A DNA stretch of 64,000 nt from contig WHVY01000001.1 of the NCBI GenBank assembly GCA_022266195.1, positions 10,664,001 through 10,728,000 on the forward strand, in the 5' to 3' direction. A program made the translations under genes and the position numbers. The number at the start of each line of letters is the position of its first letter. The first letter of the stretch is position 1. The DNA is from Tetranychus cinnabarinus. Its lineage: Eukaryota > Arthropoda > Arachnida > Trombidiformes > Tetranychidae. Below, one piece after another: positions 24,776 to 37,000 of this stretch. The notes beneath the pieces were generated by a model. It searched no databases and was not told the origin of the DNA. It worked only from the letters and a program-made list of their open reading frames with translations.

Positions 24776-25557
24776 GTGACGGTCAACATGAAGGAAGACA
24801 AACAGAGACGGTTGAACTTGTTTTCACTTTTTTATCTCTACTTGCTCATTTAAACTTAAAATCAACTGAATTTTCTGACCTTTATTCCGTTTTTCCTTCT
24901 CTTTATCAGGGAGTTTTTTTGCAGGCTTTACATACGATTATAAAATTTTGATTCTTAAAACAAAACCTTTCAACACTGCATTTCGATATGAAACAAACTC
25001 ATTCCATAAAGTAGTTGAACTTTAATACTTTTTTCACTCATGAAAATGAGACTAAACTAAATGATGAAAAGCTATTAAACAGTTGTTGCTCTTGAAATGA
25101 TCTTGGATTCATCAACTTTTTCGTCTCGTTTGTCCATAAAAGTGAAGAAAAGGACGAAAAGTTAAAGTTGAAAAACGCAGAAAACAAATTGTAACGATTT
25201 TGGTGTATAGTAAACTGTTGAGCTCAACGTTGAACTTATTATTGTTTTGGATTGAAAAAGATCGTAAAACGAGTTTTGTGTTTAAACTGTTAAATGTTGA
25301 AATGAAGTTGTACATTAGATGAACTAGAGTTTGTTTTGTTTTCCTTGTATTTCTGTTTCTCTCTTTTCTCGTGATTGTTCGTTGTTCAACTGCGCATTCC
25401 AGATCAAGTCATGATCATCATGATTTGGATTTATTAATAACAAGATGATGATGGAAATGCTGAACATTCATCTCAAAAATAGCGGTAAATGTAAAAGTTT
25501 AGATTTACTTCAATAGAGGGCGACAGAGGTGGCTGTTTTGACGAGACTCGTACTTAC

Positions 25558-25840
25558 TTGATTTGTTTATTTATCAGAACCAGTTCAGCAGCTTTCAGAA
25601 TTAATCGTTATCATCTTTCATTTTCCTTTATTTTTTCTCTTTCTTTCTTCTCTCCCTCTCTCTTTGTCATCACTACTCCTCCGCCTGAACACCATCTCTC
25701 TCTCCCGCTCTCTCTTTCTTCCCCTCTCGGCTTTAGTCAAAAATGAACCTAATGAAAGTCTTGAATTTTACAAGATGAAAAAAGTAAACCGAAATTCAGC
25801 TTTCTTCTTTTTCTTCTTCTTCTCTTCATTCAATCTGTTT
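25558..25840 (-). promoter_or_regulatory. Possible Dpr 5' UTR exon/promoter with GA-rich tract
   Basis: On the minus strand a GA-rich stretch (CT-rich on the plus strand, 25625-25735 and 25795-25830) is followed by a strong donor-like ATCAA|GTAAGTACG at 25557/25558. It lies 0.8 kb upstream of the first recognised Dpr exon. GA-rich tracts are common in arthropod core promoters, so this could be the first non-coding exon. No matching acceptor near 24.8 kb is convincing, so this is tentative. Confidence 0.25.
25640..25735 (+). repeat. CT-rich low-complexity tract
   Basis: Runs of CTCTCT and CCCTCTCTCT interrupted by a less repetitive stretch near 25670-25690. The densest simple-sequence block in the window. 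Confidence 0.8.
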
Positions 25841-28800
25841 TCTTGATCTGAGGCTTCAATGATCATCTAAAGGATCTACCATCAACAACCAAAAAACAAC
25901 AACAACAATAGCAACCCTTTACATTAACCGGATTAAAACCCTGACAAAAATTAGACTGTTATTTGAACCAACGTTACAATTTGGACAAATTTAAAATCAA
26001 AGGTCTACATCCTTTAGTGTCTTTCAACACATTTGTTTTTTTTCTTGTAAATTTTCGTGTTTATCTCTCATCTAAATCTCATGCTACCATGTAAAGGACA
26101 TCATCTGATGAACATTCATCAACATCATTAACCCTCAAGTGTGTTGTGATTTTTGGCCAAAGTAAACCAACCAATTTGTTTAAACATCCATCCAGTATTA
26201 AGTGAACAAACCAAGGAAAGAAAAATCTAAAGCCAGTTTAAAGGTTAATTTTAATGATTACAAGCAAATATTGGATTCAATAATAATGTATCTCAACGTA
26301 ACATGTAACCTTTACCATTGTCAGTATTGATTGCAACTCAACTCTAAATTTAAATTGTCAATTTGCAACAAACTACATCACCTACATTTGGATGCAACAT
26401 TTGTGATTTTCTGCTAAGCCATTCATTTTGAGTCAGTAAACATTGGCCAATTCACAAATCTCTTTTTTTAACCCAAATTTTAACCCAAAAACCAAGGTAA
26501 GCTTTCCAACATTTACACCAATATTGTCAACCAAAACTCATGTCAACAATTTTTATCATTTACAAATCGCAAAATGATGGTAAATCCAGAAAACCTCTTT
26601 CATTTTAACATTTTTTTCCGTCAACCATCTCAATCTTTCATCATGTTTCTCACCATGTTCAGCATTATCATGATCAGTATCATGCTTCCTTCATTTGTCC
26701 CACAAACCCAAAGATGATAATGTTGACGCCTTGAAAGATAAAGATGAACATTTAAAGGAAGAGCAAAAAGAAGAACATTTTTAGTGATGAAAACAGATGA
26801 TTACATGATGAACGTGTTTTAGTGATAACCTTTTTTTTTATTTTTAAGTTGCGCTTCTTCTTAATCATAAGTTAACCATAAATCACAATCACATCATCTA
26901 GACCATCATCTGAAACCATCTTGAATCTGATCAATACCTGATTCTGAGAATAGCATTTCTTGAATATTTCCACTTCCTCTTCCTTCTTAATCTTGCTCTT
27001 TCTCCTCCCCTGAGACAATATCAATACATAGTATTGTCAAGCTTTATAAAAGCGATTGGTGATTTTACATTATCAGAGCAACCATTAAAGTCAACAATCA
27101 CCTTTTATCGTTCACCAAAGTATTCAAATGTAAACTCAAACATTTCCGCCATTTTTCCTGTTCCATTCCCATGAGCTTTTAACGGTTTTCTGGTTCACCC
27201 TAATCTTCATTATCATCAAACATCTAATAATATCATTACAATTGTATTTCTTGTTGATTGAGATACAAAAATATTTGCTCGACAAACTTTACTTTTCAAA
27301 TTGTCTGAGAGTCTTTAAGATAAAAATAAGAGTAAATGTCTTCAGGGTGATGATGAGATCCATGAGAAGTTAACATCTGAACGGAAATGCTACCAAAAAT
27401 GTTGTTCACATTTTAGTCTCTTATTATCATTATCACAAATGACAAAAAGCAACTCAAAATATTCATTCATGTGAATGAAAATTATCTTGTCGATGAAGAG
27501 GAAGAAAAAAGCAAATTTCAGGTCAAATTGAATTTCAATGTAACAAAAGTGAAGAATCCGATGAACAAGAAAAATTGTCATCAAATGAACCAAATCTAAA
27601 AATACATTGTACTTCTGTCTCTTGTCTTTCCACCTCTAATCATCTTGTCATCATCAATACAATTTTCATTTTTACCAATTCAATGGTCAACTATGAATTT
27701 CCATTTAATGGTCACTTTATTTTGACTCTCCTTTCCAATAATCTTGACAATCGTTTATTCTGTTGTTGACTCAATTCAATCATCATAATGTTATGATGAC
27801 CAGAAAATAAAGTCTACTGAAAGAAGCAAAAACCGTCAGAAAACCCTGAAAATAGACTAATTCAGAAAAGATTCATGTAATTCAGCAACGTAAAAAAAGA
27901 ACTCGAATTAGACTCAAATGGATCAAAATGAAACAATTGAATTTGTCACAAAAAAATCGAATCTGGAAAACATTTCGAATCTCAAAATCTTGATTTCTAA
28001 ATGAAAATTTTCAAATTTAATTTCAATTCCAACATTTTGTACTCTTCATTCAACTGTTCAAATTTCAGGATTCAATTGAAAAGTCGAAGATGGAAAAAGA
28101 ATGGAAAAGAAATTACCATTTTTGATGAATTTTTCTGCTTTTCAAAGTTCCATTCAAAATTAATGATTTTCTCTTCTCCATCCATTCAACTCTATTGATT
28201 TAAAGTGTAAATTGTATCCTTTTAGTTGATGAAATATCATTAGAATGAAATGTTTCTACATGTTTAGTTAATCAATAGGTTGATGTAACAAAAAATCAGT
28301 AAAGACATGAACAAATTTCATTCAATCCCAATCATTATCATGTTATGCTTCAACCTTGCTCTATGCACTACAATTATTTTAGGAATGGTCAGTGGACATC
28401 ATTTGTGCTACTTACTCATCTTCACTTCTGTCCATCACTCAATCGGTAAAATTGAAGCCTTTAAAACCAGTATTTAACCCAATTTCATTGTAACCATAAA
28501 AGACTAAAAAATCATATTCCAACTCCAATCATTATCAATAACAATTCATTTGGCACTTTCACCCAAACCAAATTAGCTCTTACCTTTTTCACCGAACTAA
28601 TTGATTAGCCAATTGAATAGTTAATTGTTGAATTTAAATTGTTAACTTTTCTAAAAATGTTATGGGAAACATTTTTAAAGAAAAATATTGAAAAAAGAAA
28701 ATGAATTTTCAATGAAACAATTATCATGTAAACGTGCCTTTTGATGCTTCAATTGTTGCAACAATTAAATCTGTAAATAACTGATTATTATAATTGATAA

Positions 28801-31258
28801 TCAACGACACAACTGAAGTGTAATTTTTTAATTTACTTTCACTAATTGCACAGTAAATTGATTAGTCAAATTATTGGAAATGTTTCATTGAAATGTTCAA
28901 ATTTTTTTCTGTTGAGACAAAAATTGATTTTTATTTTTAAACTTTTCAAATGACAATTTTTTTTCCTTTCCTCATTTTCATGGTTTTTAAATGAAAATTT
29001 GATTCTTGATTCATTGATGTATTCATTTAGGTCACTTCATGTTGCTATTATTTTTCAACAAAAATATATATTTAATCACAATAGAAATTTCAAGATGAAA
29101 CAATGAACTGATTATGGTTAACCTTTAATTGTAACAAGCAGATTAAGTTGATTGGCAAGATGAACTTGATGATTCCAATCTGACCCATCTCTTAATCTGC
29201 TATTAAAATCCAATTACCATTAGTTTTTCATATCAAATGAATATCATCATTTTACCCAGAATAGTTTTCATGATAATGATGATGAACATGATGAAAATGA
29301 TGAAATTGAGAAGAAAATTAAACAAATGAAAAGATAATCTTAATTAATCAAAATTTCATCCAAAATCATGCATCAACGATCAAACTGATAAATCGTTTTG
29401 TGTTTCAACCAAGAATCTAAATTTATCCAAAAATTCAACAAGAAAAAAGGTGAAATTAGAAACAATCAAAACCCATATTTCACTTTAATAGCAATAAATT
29501 TACTTGCAATTTCCAGGTAAACCAGAAAAGATGAAAATGAAAAGCATTTTTTCCCATTTTCTCGATTCTTTTCATTTAAAAACCAATTCGTTAAGCCTTA
29601 CAACCTTTACTTGGCGCATTTCACTTGAAACGTCTTAACCTTTTTTTTATCTTTTTATTCTTATTTTTATTCCTTTCTTATTTTTACCTTATTCACTTAC
29701 CTGTGAACCTTAAAAGTATTTTACTTTTCACAAAAACCTTTGAATGGCAAACATTTTTATTGTTATTACCTGAGTCTAAGTAAATCGTAAAGAGACAAAA
29801 ATTTAAACATTTTTCACCTTCTATGACTTTGCATAGCACTTGGTGACTGTTGAACAATTGAACTTATTAAGTTGAATATCGATGATCTTCAGGTGCAACT
29901 GGAGAATTTGAAAAATTTGCAGATTTTTTTCTTATCCAATTGATAATTAGTTACGAAGTCAATGTTTTCTGAATGGATAAACAAGGTTTTAAGAAAGAGT
30001 TGATTTTAAAAGAAGCAAATCATTTTGAGGAACCAGTTTTTGCTTTACCCTGTTGTTTACATCTTTACCTGTTTCTTAACATTTGTTTGGGTTTTCTTGT
30101 TTTTTGCTTTGCTTTCTAGGCCAACATATTTAAAGATGTTGCTCATAATAATCTTGAGAAAATAAGGTGTAACAACACACAAAATAAGGAGAAGAGGTGA
30201 AAAAATGGTTTAAAAATATTCTCATCATGCTCATCAACATGATCATCATTACCATAAACATATTGTAACCCAAAGTAACCTAATCATTACTGTGATTAAA
30301 GGTTGTTTCTCCATTGCACAAAAATCTATGTTCAACTGATTGATTACATTCTTTTAAGATAATTAACAGTAAAGATTAAAGATTATTCAATTGCATCAGA
30401 TTCAAGTTCCCTTGACATTTGCTGGATGTGGAACCAAAGTGACCTGCAGTTTGCATTGAAATCAACTTTAGTCAATCTATTGTTGATGTCATCGTGAGTT
30501 GAAGTTTTTATTTCAGGTCAAACAACTTTATAAAGCTAAGGTTAACCAGGTCTAGGCAAAGCTAAACAGTTGAAGGCACAATAAGATCATATCGACTTTC
30601 AATGCCATTTTTAGACCCTTTTCAGGTCAAAATTTACAATGGTGAGAGGTGAACCCAGATATGAAAGCAAGGCCTTACAAAAGTCTCACAATTTTACCAA
30701 AAAAACTACAAAAGTTGATTTTAAATCAATAACTGATTGAATAGCTTTTCATTTCAAAGCCTAATGAACAATCAAAGTAAATGCATGAATTATCTCAATA
30801 ATGCAAAATAATCCAAAGACTCTCGAGTGAACCAGTTTAGAGACAATCTTGAAAAATGCCGCTTGAACCCGATTAGCCAATTAACCAGAAACTAATTATC
30901 TAACCAGGAAAATGGCTGAATGTTGAAATGACCATTTGTTATGTTTGGCCATTTTGTTTCCGTAATCTTGTTAAGCGATTGAACAATGTCTAACTGATTA
31001 ACTTACATAGTTGACTGAGTTTGAGCTTCGTGTTAGCAGATAAAAAAAGGAATGTCTTTAACTGAAGAAGGCTTTAAAAAAGGTTTGAAAAATTGAACAA
31101 CAATTAAAGTGTTCATCCTTGATTAAAGTTGATTATCTCATCGGAAATTTTAATGCTACCATTTAGAAGAGTAATTAACAATCTTGCGTTAATTGTCACT
31201 CCTTTTTTTATCCAATTGTTTTCTAGTCCAGAAGAAGAAGAAGAAAAAATCAACTTAC

Positions 31259-31390
31259 GAACCTGAACACTTCCTGAGAGTCATGATGATCAAATTCATT
31301 AATTGGTACATTCTCATTGATTAAACTTGAAACGCTCATTTCATAGTTAGTTTCATTCGCAACTCCGGAAAGGAAAGTTTTTTTCTTCCA
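31259..31390 (-). other. Weak candidate exon, unassigned
   Basis: A minus-strand frame opening after a TGA and ending at a strong donor TTC|GTAAGT. From its ATG it would encode 27 residues (MSVSSLINENVPINEF, then DHHDSQEVFRF). Codon use looks plausible and phase 0 would fit an upstream coding exon, but there is no recognised domain and no known partner exon. Chance remains likely. Confidence 0.15.
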
Positions 31391-32683
31391 TCAGATTATA
31401 AATATCTATCTGATTGTATCATGATTATTATGATTAAAAGTAATGATAATAATCTGATGATGCCTCGAGTTATATTTGAAAAGAAGCTCAAAGTAAAATG
31501 AAACTTTTCATCATTTCGCTCATTTATTGATAATGATAATGTTTTCCGATTTCAACTTTCAATTTCATTTTACCTTTAAAGGTTGAATAATTTTTTCCAA
31601 TCAATTGATAACAAGATCATTGGACAATTGAGTTCATCTTTTCAATTCATTTCAATGTTTTATTCAAATCACAAATTCCTCATTCACCTCTTTTCCCTGA
31701 ACAACTTTTTTTAATCAATTTCAAGTTGAGTCCTTTTGTCTTATCAAATGTCACCGAAGATCAAGTTTATGAAAATTCAACATTTTCCGAATCTCAACAA
31801 TTGTAATTAGAAGTTAAATTTCCGTCTTTTTTTGAAGTCTTTTCACGCCAAAAAAAAAAATGTTTAAAGTTGAAAGTAAATCATCAAACTGTTTTTAATC
31901 AACTGAATTGGAAGCGATTTAAAAGGATGGAAATTGAATGATGCATGAATTGATGGAATAAATTCATGAATTCATTTCAATCTTTACATCAACTGTGAGC
32001 GTTTTCTTGGTCCTCTTTTAGTTCCTTTCAATTTCACTTAAAACTTCATGAACCAGTAAAAATCTGGACTCATTGGAAAGCTTCTAATCTCATTTTGAAA
32101 CCTTTTTGTTTTCACCTTTAAAGTCAATATCCATTGTTACTGAATTTTGAAGCATTTCAAGATTATCCTGACACTTTTTGCATCTTTCAAATTCATCTTC
32201 AATTAACATGTAATTGAGATTATCTGAGGTCACCTATCAATAAAACGGAACCTCATGAAATTCATTGATATGTATTGCATATCTTCAAATGAAACCATGA
32301 ATAAAGTCACCATTAATCATCATCAAGTAACATTGAAATGCTTAGTTGATCAATGAAACTGTTCAAAAACATCTTTTCTCAACAATTTTCACTAAAAACT
32401 ATTCATTTTTCATCTTTTTTTGTTACAAATTGATATTCAATGACCAGAATTTTTCATAAATTTAGATATTCTTTTTCCTGTTTCTTCAAATTTATTACAT
32501 TTTATCTCAAAGTTTCAAAATTCAATAACATTTAAAACATAAATTTTTTAAAAGCATTTTTCGGTTTTTAAATTTTCGCAAATTTCGTCAACAATAGTTT
32601 TTTCCTTAAAACGATTTTCTTCCAAAGTTCTAAGATTCTATCCATGAATCCAGAATTAAACATCTTTTTTGTTCATCTTTATA

Positions 32684-34070
32684 CAGCCTCGGAAATTAAG
32701 TTTGCACTGTTTTCAATATCTTGTACGCATTAGATAAAAATTTGATTAAATTGACCAAAAGATTAGATTTTATATGCATTTTTCATTTAATTTGTTTCAT
32801 TTATTGAAAACAAAGTCTGAGTAATTGAAAATTTTTAGTCAAATTGTTTATAATTATTTACAATTAGAATCTGGTTGGGTATCCATCATTATTAATAACA
32901 TCTCTCAATCTATTATTCATTGAATCAACGAAACTTTTGATGTAATTTTGATTGGCTTTTCGTTGGTTCCAATATTCAAATACAAGTTGTTTGAGATTCT
33001 GTGCTGAATTTACATCATGTTTTTCATAAAGAAAATCATTTTTCATATCCCCCCAAACATTTTCAATGATATTTAGGTCAGGAGAGTAAGGGGGCAACCT
33101 CATCAATTTAACATTGATATCATGTAATGAATTACAACATGAAAACCATTCAGTTACCATTGAGCCTCTATGAGCTGGACAATTATCATCAATCCAGTAA
33201 CATTCAGAATTACCGAATCTTTCTTTTATCATTTCAACACCGAATGAATCAAGAATCTCACAATAAACTTCCTGATTCAATCTACTATCTAGATGAATTA
33301 GAGGACCTAAACCTGAATAGCTGACTGCACCAAAAACTGAAACAATCTTACGACCTGAATGGTCAGAATAATTTACAAATTAAGTTTCATATCTCGAGTT
33401 TTTTGGTCTTTTAACTAATTTTATCCCTTCTTTTTCAGTTGAAAAACAAGATTCATCGGAGAAAATGCACTTTGACCAATCAAAGTTCTGAAAAAAAGTA
33501 GCAAATTCAAGTCTCTGCCTACGATGAATCTCTTTCAGTTTTGGTTTAGTTGCAGCATGATAGGTTTTTATTCCCTCTGACCTAAGATATCTATTGACTG
33601 TTCGAGGTGTAACATTCAAATCGAGTTCATTTACAATTTGGGTTGAAGGTTTAAATGGGTCCTCAATGGTTTTGAGTAAAATTGATTCCTTCATTGAATT
33701 ATCGAGAGAGAATGGTCGATGACAATTGGAGTAATGGGTGTTTAGGTTACCATCAATCTCATACCTTTGTCTCCATCGTAAAACTGTTGTTCTCACGAGT
33801 CCAAGTTCCGATGCGATTTGATAATCATTATAACCTTGGCTCACTAAATCAAGAATTTTGAGTCTAAGCTCAGTTGAAAGTGCTCGTGGCATCAATATTG
33901 ATTAATAATTAACTGAACAATTGACAAAAATTAACCAAAACAAACAAACATATGCAATAACAATGTGCTTTTTATCAATTATCTAATCAAATTTTACAGT
34001 TTAATCAAACTGGTTTTTGTTCAATGCGTACAAGATACTGAAAATGGTGCAAACTTAATTTCCGAGGCTG
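32684..34070 (-). mobile_element. Tc1/mariner-superfamily DNA transposon, nearly intact
   Basis: 1387-bp element flanked by TA on both sides (32682-32683 and 34071-34072), the Tc1/mariner target duplication. The terminal inverted repeats begin CAGCCTCGGAAATTAAG and extend about 48 bp with three mismatches (32684-32731 against 34023-34070). The single transposase frame on the minus strand has one internal stop. Long identical tips and an almost open frame suggest a fairly young insertion. Confidence 0.95.
32864..33895 (-). pseudogene. Tc1-like transposase with one premature stop
   Basis: The reading frame from ATG at 33895 spans 343 residues, the usual Tc1 transposase length, interrupted by one in-frame TAA at 33380-33382 (codon 172); the frame continues without shift. 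Seen: an N-terminal paired-like helix-turn-helix (STELRLKILDLVSQGYNDYQI, then LGLVRTTVLRWRQRY), a second helix-turn-helix (about 60-115, NVTPRTVNRYLRSEGI), and a DDE catalytic domain with Asp147 (IFSDESC), Asp237 (IDDNCPAHRG) and Glu278 (PPYSPDLNIIENVW). The enzyme would cut and paste the flanking inverted repeats. All three catalytic residues are present. There are 40 residues between the second Asp and the Glu, against 34 in typical Tc1 proteins; the extra residues sit after TEWFSCC. Confidence 0.93.
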
Positions 34071-34072
34071 TA

Positions 34073-37000
34073 TTTAGATTCTCTTCAGATTGTTTTCATC
34101 AAAATTGTTTCTATTTTTTCATTGACTTTCATGAACTTTATCTGATAATCTCAACTTTCTCATTCTTTAATCACGAACTTTTCTCTCATCACTTTACCAA
34201 TCCGTTAAAACTAATAAACATTTGTTATCAACACCTTGATTGAGTCAACAACTGAACAAACACAAAACCAAGTTTTAATCAACAAATCAAATTTAATTGT
34301 AATCATAATATGGTAAAGAATAGAAGCAAAAAAGAAAGAAAATTGTTAATAAGGTTGATGATTTGGTGTGATGATAACTCGTGAGAATACGATAATTACT
34401 GAGAAATACAAATAGGAAACAAAAGAGTGAAAATAAACTGCAAAACAAAAGTCTAACACTGAAAGTATCAAAACTGAACAATCATGTCAATGAGCCTTTC
34501 CGACCAAAAAAACCAACTTCAATTGAACAATATTCAAAACTGGAAAAGCTGATAATTAATAAGCTGAAACCCCAATTGGCTTTGAATGAAAATTGTTGCC
34601 GATTAATTGTGAAGGATTCAACCAAAAAGATTGCTTTCAATTTTCCCCTGAAGCACTTTTCCATCATTAATTTCACTGAATACTTGAAATATTAGGTTAG
34701 TGTATGATGATAACGGGGGAAACGTTCAAGATGAAATTTATCAATGAAATCTTGGAGCAAACCTTGAGGCTCACTTTTATTGTTTTCATTTTCATAAATT
34801 AATGATGAAAAGTGAAAACATTAAACAATTTGTTGCCTTGATTGAGTTATGAATTTTGTTGACATTTGGAATCTTTGATTTTGGAAGTTGTTCATTCTTC
34901 CAATTGAAATGTGTAGGCTTACCATGTTTACCCTGTTCGATTAATTGTTTACTTTGACCGATATTTCAATCGTAAAAATTGTCTCTTTCATTGACTTTTT
35001 TTCTCTTCTCCTGCATTTACCTTCTGTCGTTATCGTCACCTTAATGAATCTATCATTTCTCTTTAATTAACGATAATTAGTTGAAAGTTAATTAGCAAGG
35101 TTGACTTGACTGACTTGGTTAAAATATTAACGGAACCACAAATTTTAATCTAATAATCGATTGCAATAGCCGAAGGTGAACTTTTTGCCATCTTGAAATG
35201 AATACCTTTTATCGTTTGTTTTCACGTTGAACAAGTTTATGATTAATTATCATGCTAATGTCGGTAAAGAGACAAAAAACTGAAACAAAATCTGTCAAGA
35301 GTAAAGATTGAAACGATAATCAATTAATTGGTGGTGAAAAATGGGAAACAAAAAGTGGGCAGAAAAAAGATTGATTTTTGAAAGGTTTGTCGTTATTGAA
35401 AAATTGAAGGCTTTCTCAGTTTGCTGTTGAACTTTTGGTGAGCAAATTTTCCAAAAAATCGTCATTCGATAAATTTCAATGTTGAACCGATAGATTCTCA
35501 CAATTTCATTTTTCTCTTCTTTTCTTTTTCCGCTTTTCTTTCCAAAAGGTTTAGTAATTTTTATCCAGTTTACCTTGCATTTGTTCGTGAAAAGGTTGAC
35601 ATTTTTAATGCTACTTTCAAATGTCTTTTTACAGTGAAATTAATATGATTAACTTTGCAAAATTATTAAACATCAATCACAACAAGACCCTTTAACCTGA
35701 ATCTCAGATAATGCTAGTTTTGAATCAAATTCAAATGAAGAAGTAATTATTTTAAATATTCATATTTTCATATTTTCATGTGATCATTTTAAATATCCAA
35801 TGATGGTAATCATTACCTTGATTAGTTGCATTTGAATAAGAATCTAATTGAGATGGAAAAAGGATCAGCACAAGGTTGCTTGATCATCATTAATTGATTT
35901 CCATCTTGATCATCACAGTTTTGTTTCAATGATGAACACTGATTAAACATACGTAAAAGTAAATCCTTGAATCATAATCTTGATCAACCTTCAGAGGCCT
36001 TGAAAGACCTTCAATCAAACCCAGACCAACGATCAACTGCCCACAGCCACTAACCATTGCCTAACCATCAATAAGCAAAACATTTTTTACTTCACATGAA
36101 AACCATTTTCAATCAATTTCCCTTTTCTATCCTCACATCAATTGTAACTCAAAAAAATGGAAAAATGGCAATTTCTTTATTCAGAATCCAGAATAATCTT
36201 TGAATTTCTCCAAGTCACTTCATTATCGTCGGAAAATTTGTGTTTCTCTCAAAGTTATCGCCAAATGGAAAATAATGGAAAATATTTTGCCATTTCATTT
36301 GCATATCCATTATAACTCACCAAATGATTGACGCTCTTTTCGGCCTTTCAACTTTCTAATAAGCTTAAACAAGCGTGAAAAACTATTTACCTGTTGAAAG
36401 GTAAAATTGTGATCTCAAGCCTTTTCCCTACCTTTTCACCCCGTTCAATGTTTCTCTATTTTCACTCGATTTAAAACTCAAATCACAAATTGTTAGTTAT
36501 CCCAACAAAGTTAATAGCTGCGATCACAAAGCGTTTCAAAAATATATATCCAATAACAATTTCAATAGCAATTGAATATCATGATAATAATGTTTCATTA
36601 TTACATTACAATACCTTTTCTTTAAATCAACTTAAGCTACTGTTGATGTAATGAAAAAGTCACTATTTTTACACATTATTGCCTATTAACTTTCGATTTT
36701 CAATTTACCTCAATTATCAGCTAATTACTGATTGATAAATTAACAACCTTATTGAGCTGATTATCTCAAGAGCTTCAGTTGACTTTGTTTTCAATATTTT
36801 TCAAATTGAATGAGCAAAACAATTGCAATTGTTGATTGACTTAAATGGCCATTAAATGAACAACAAAAACCTGGAAAACCTTTAATCAACCAAAAATGAT
36901 TAAACAAATTTCCAATCGATTCCTGAGAATCACCTTTGAAAATACATTTTTACTCATCTTGAACCTTTCATGGCGAATGTTGCCAATCACTGATTGCTTG

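Larger units (their letters stand above)
24776..32683. other. Region upstream of Dpr, no clear gene
   Basis: About 8 kb of AT-rich DNA. It holds a CT-rich low-complexity tract with an adjoining minus-strand donor-like site (25549-25840) and one weak candidate exon (31259-31390). Nothing else could be supported. Confidence 0.5.
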
